33,385 nt of DNA from Deinococcus marmoris (GTDB lineage: Bacteria; Deinococcota; Deinococci; Deinococcales; Deinococcaceae): the NCBI RefSeq assembly GCF_001949125.1, contig NZ_MSTI01000154.1, forward strand, positions 1 to 33,385, in the 5' to 3' direction. The position numbers and the translations under genes are program-made. Position 1 is the first letter of the stretch, and each line of letters starts with the position of its first letter. Below, piece by piece: positions 33,063-33,385 of the stretch. Under the pieces are notes generated by a model. It did not search any database. It was not told the DNA's origin and saw only the letters and a program-made list of their open reading frames with translations.

Positions 33063-33385
33063 TGTCTGATCTGTCAAGGGTTTGGTGGAGGCTCAGTTCG
33101 GGATGGGGGCTTGCTCCTCAAAGGCCGCTGGGGACCGGTAGCCCAACGCGGAGTGACGACGCTGGCGGTTATAGAACACCTCAATCCACTCAAAAACTTC
33201 TGTTCGTGTCTGGACACGACCCCACTGCGCCTTTCCAAGCTCCAGTTCCGTCTTCAACGTCGCGAAGAAGCTCTCCTGAACGGCGTTATCCCAGCATTCT
33301 CCTTTCTCGCTCATGCTCTGAACCGCGTGCAGTCTGTCCAGCGCCTGCTTGTAGACCTCACTCGTGTATTGGCTCCCCCTGTCTG
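33063..33385 (-). mobile_element. IS3-family insertion sequence (partial, runs off edge)
   Basis: The right part of an IS3-type element: its transposase end is read on the minus strand up to the window boundary. A candidate outer end starts TGTCTGATCTGTCAAGGG at about 33063, with the TG dinucleotide usual for the family. The other end and target repeat lie outside the window. Confidence 0.7.
33093..33385 (-). CDS. IS3-family transposase OrfB, C-terminal part
   Basis: The C-terminal end of an IS3-family DDE integrase-type transposase. The frame continues to the window edge as DRGSQYTSEVYKQALDR, followed by SMSEKGECWDNAVQESFFATLKTEL and WIEVFYNRQRRHSALGYRSPAAFEE. The DRGSQY motif marks the second catalytic Asp, and the Glu is in the SFFATLKTE helix. 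The N-terminal part (HTH and first Asp) lies beyond the window. The stop at 33093 is near the element's end. Confidence 0.9.
   Translation of the reverse strand, partial: DRGSQYTSEVYKQALDRLHAVQSMSEKGECWDNAVQESFFATLKTELELGKAQWGRVQTRTEVFEWIEVFYNRQRRHSALGYRSPAAFEEQAPIPN

Noticed and set aside
1..33385. CRISPR arrays, tRNA or rRNA genes, and the Deinococcus radiation-response motif
   Set aside because: No regularly spaced repeats, cloverleaf sequences or rRNA segments were noticed, and no match to the palindromic response motif was seen by eye.

Overview
This window looks like accessory DNA, plausibly a plasmid or megaplasmid, from a Deinococcus-like bacterium. That assignment is an inference from the moderately high GC, the style of the IS630, IS6, IS3 and IS200/IS605-type sequences, and the protein flavour. 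No rRNA, tRNA, CRISPR array or replication gene was seen.

Layout. (1) 1-1110: an IS630-family element with both inverted repeats and its transposase split over two frames. (2) 1254-7560: small redox and stress enzymes in separate short units: an Old Yellow Enzyme homologue, an atypical SDR, an NmrA-type NAD(P)-binding protein, a SnoaL/NTF2-like protein, and a classical SDR divergent from an XRE/MmyB-type regulator. (3) 8202-17077: a polyol or pentose uptake and catabolic locus. A SorC-family regulator is divergent from a CUT2 ABC transporter (binding protein, ATPase, permease), followed by a polyol-type SDR dehydrogenase, a decayed zinc dehydrogenase, an intact zinc-dependent polyol dehydrogenase and an FGGY kinase. 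The logic is import, oxidation to a ketose, then phosphorylation. (4) 17116-19940: a 167-bp MITE, a divergent SDR/HxlR-regulator pair, and an IS6 element whose transposase is broken by a 222-bp IS200/IS605-like non-autonomous insert. (5) 19981-24506: a methionine aminopeptidase, an unexplained 750-bp stretch, and a tight nitrilase / threonine aldolase-like / PhzF-like operon. (6) 24523-26080: a truncated dehydrogenase next to a 262-bp element with perfect 18-bp inverted repeats, then an HNH nuclease divergent from a small basic protein with a strong terminator. (7) 26100-33062: a mobilization or conjugation module with an oriT-like hairpin region, a ribbon-helix-helix-like protein, a very small HUH relaxase, a two-TM protein, a VirD4-type coupling protein, a secreted proline-rich protein, a lipoprotein and a small secreted PLD-like protein. 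It is ended by a truncated gene and a partial IS3 element at the window edge.

The parts most worth attention are the compact mobilization module, the nitrilase/aldolase/PhzF trio with a non-ATG start, and three different non-autonomous mobile elements within about 8 kb.
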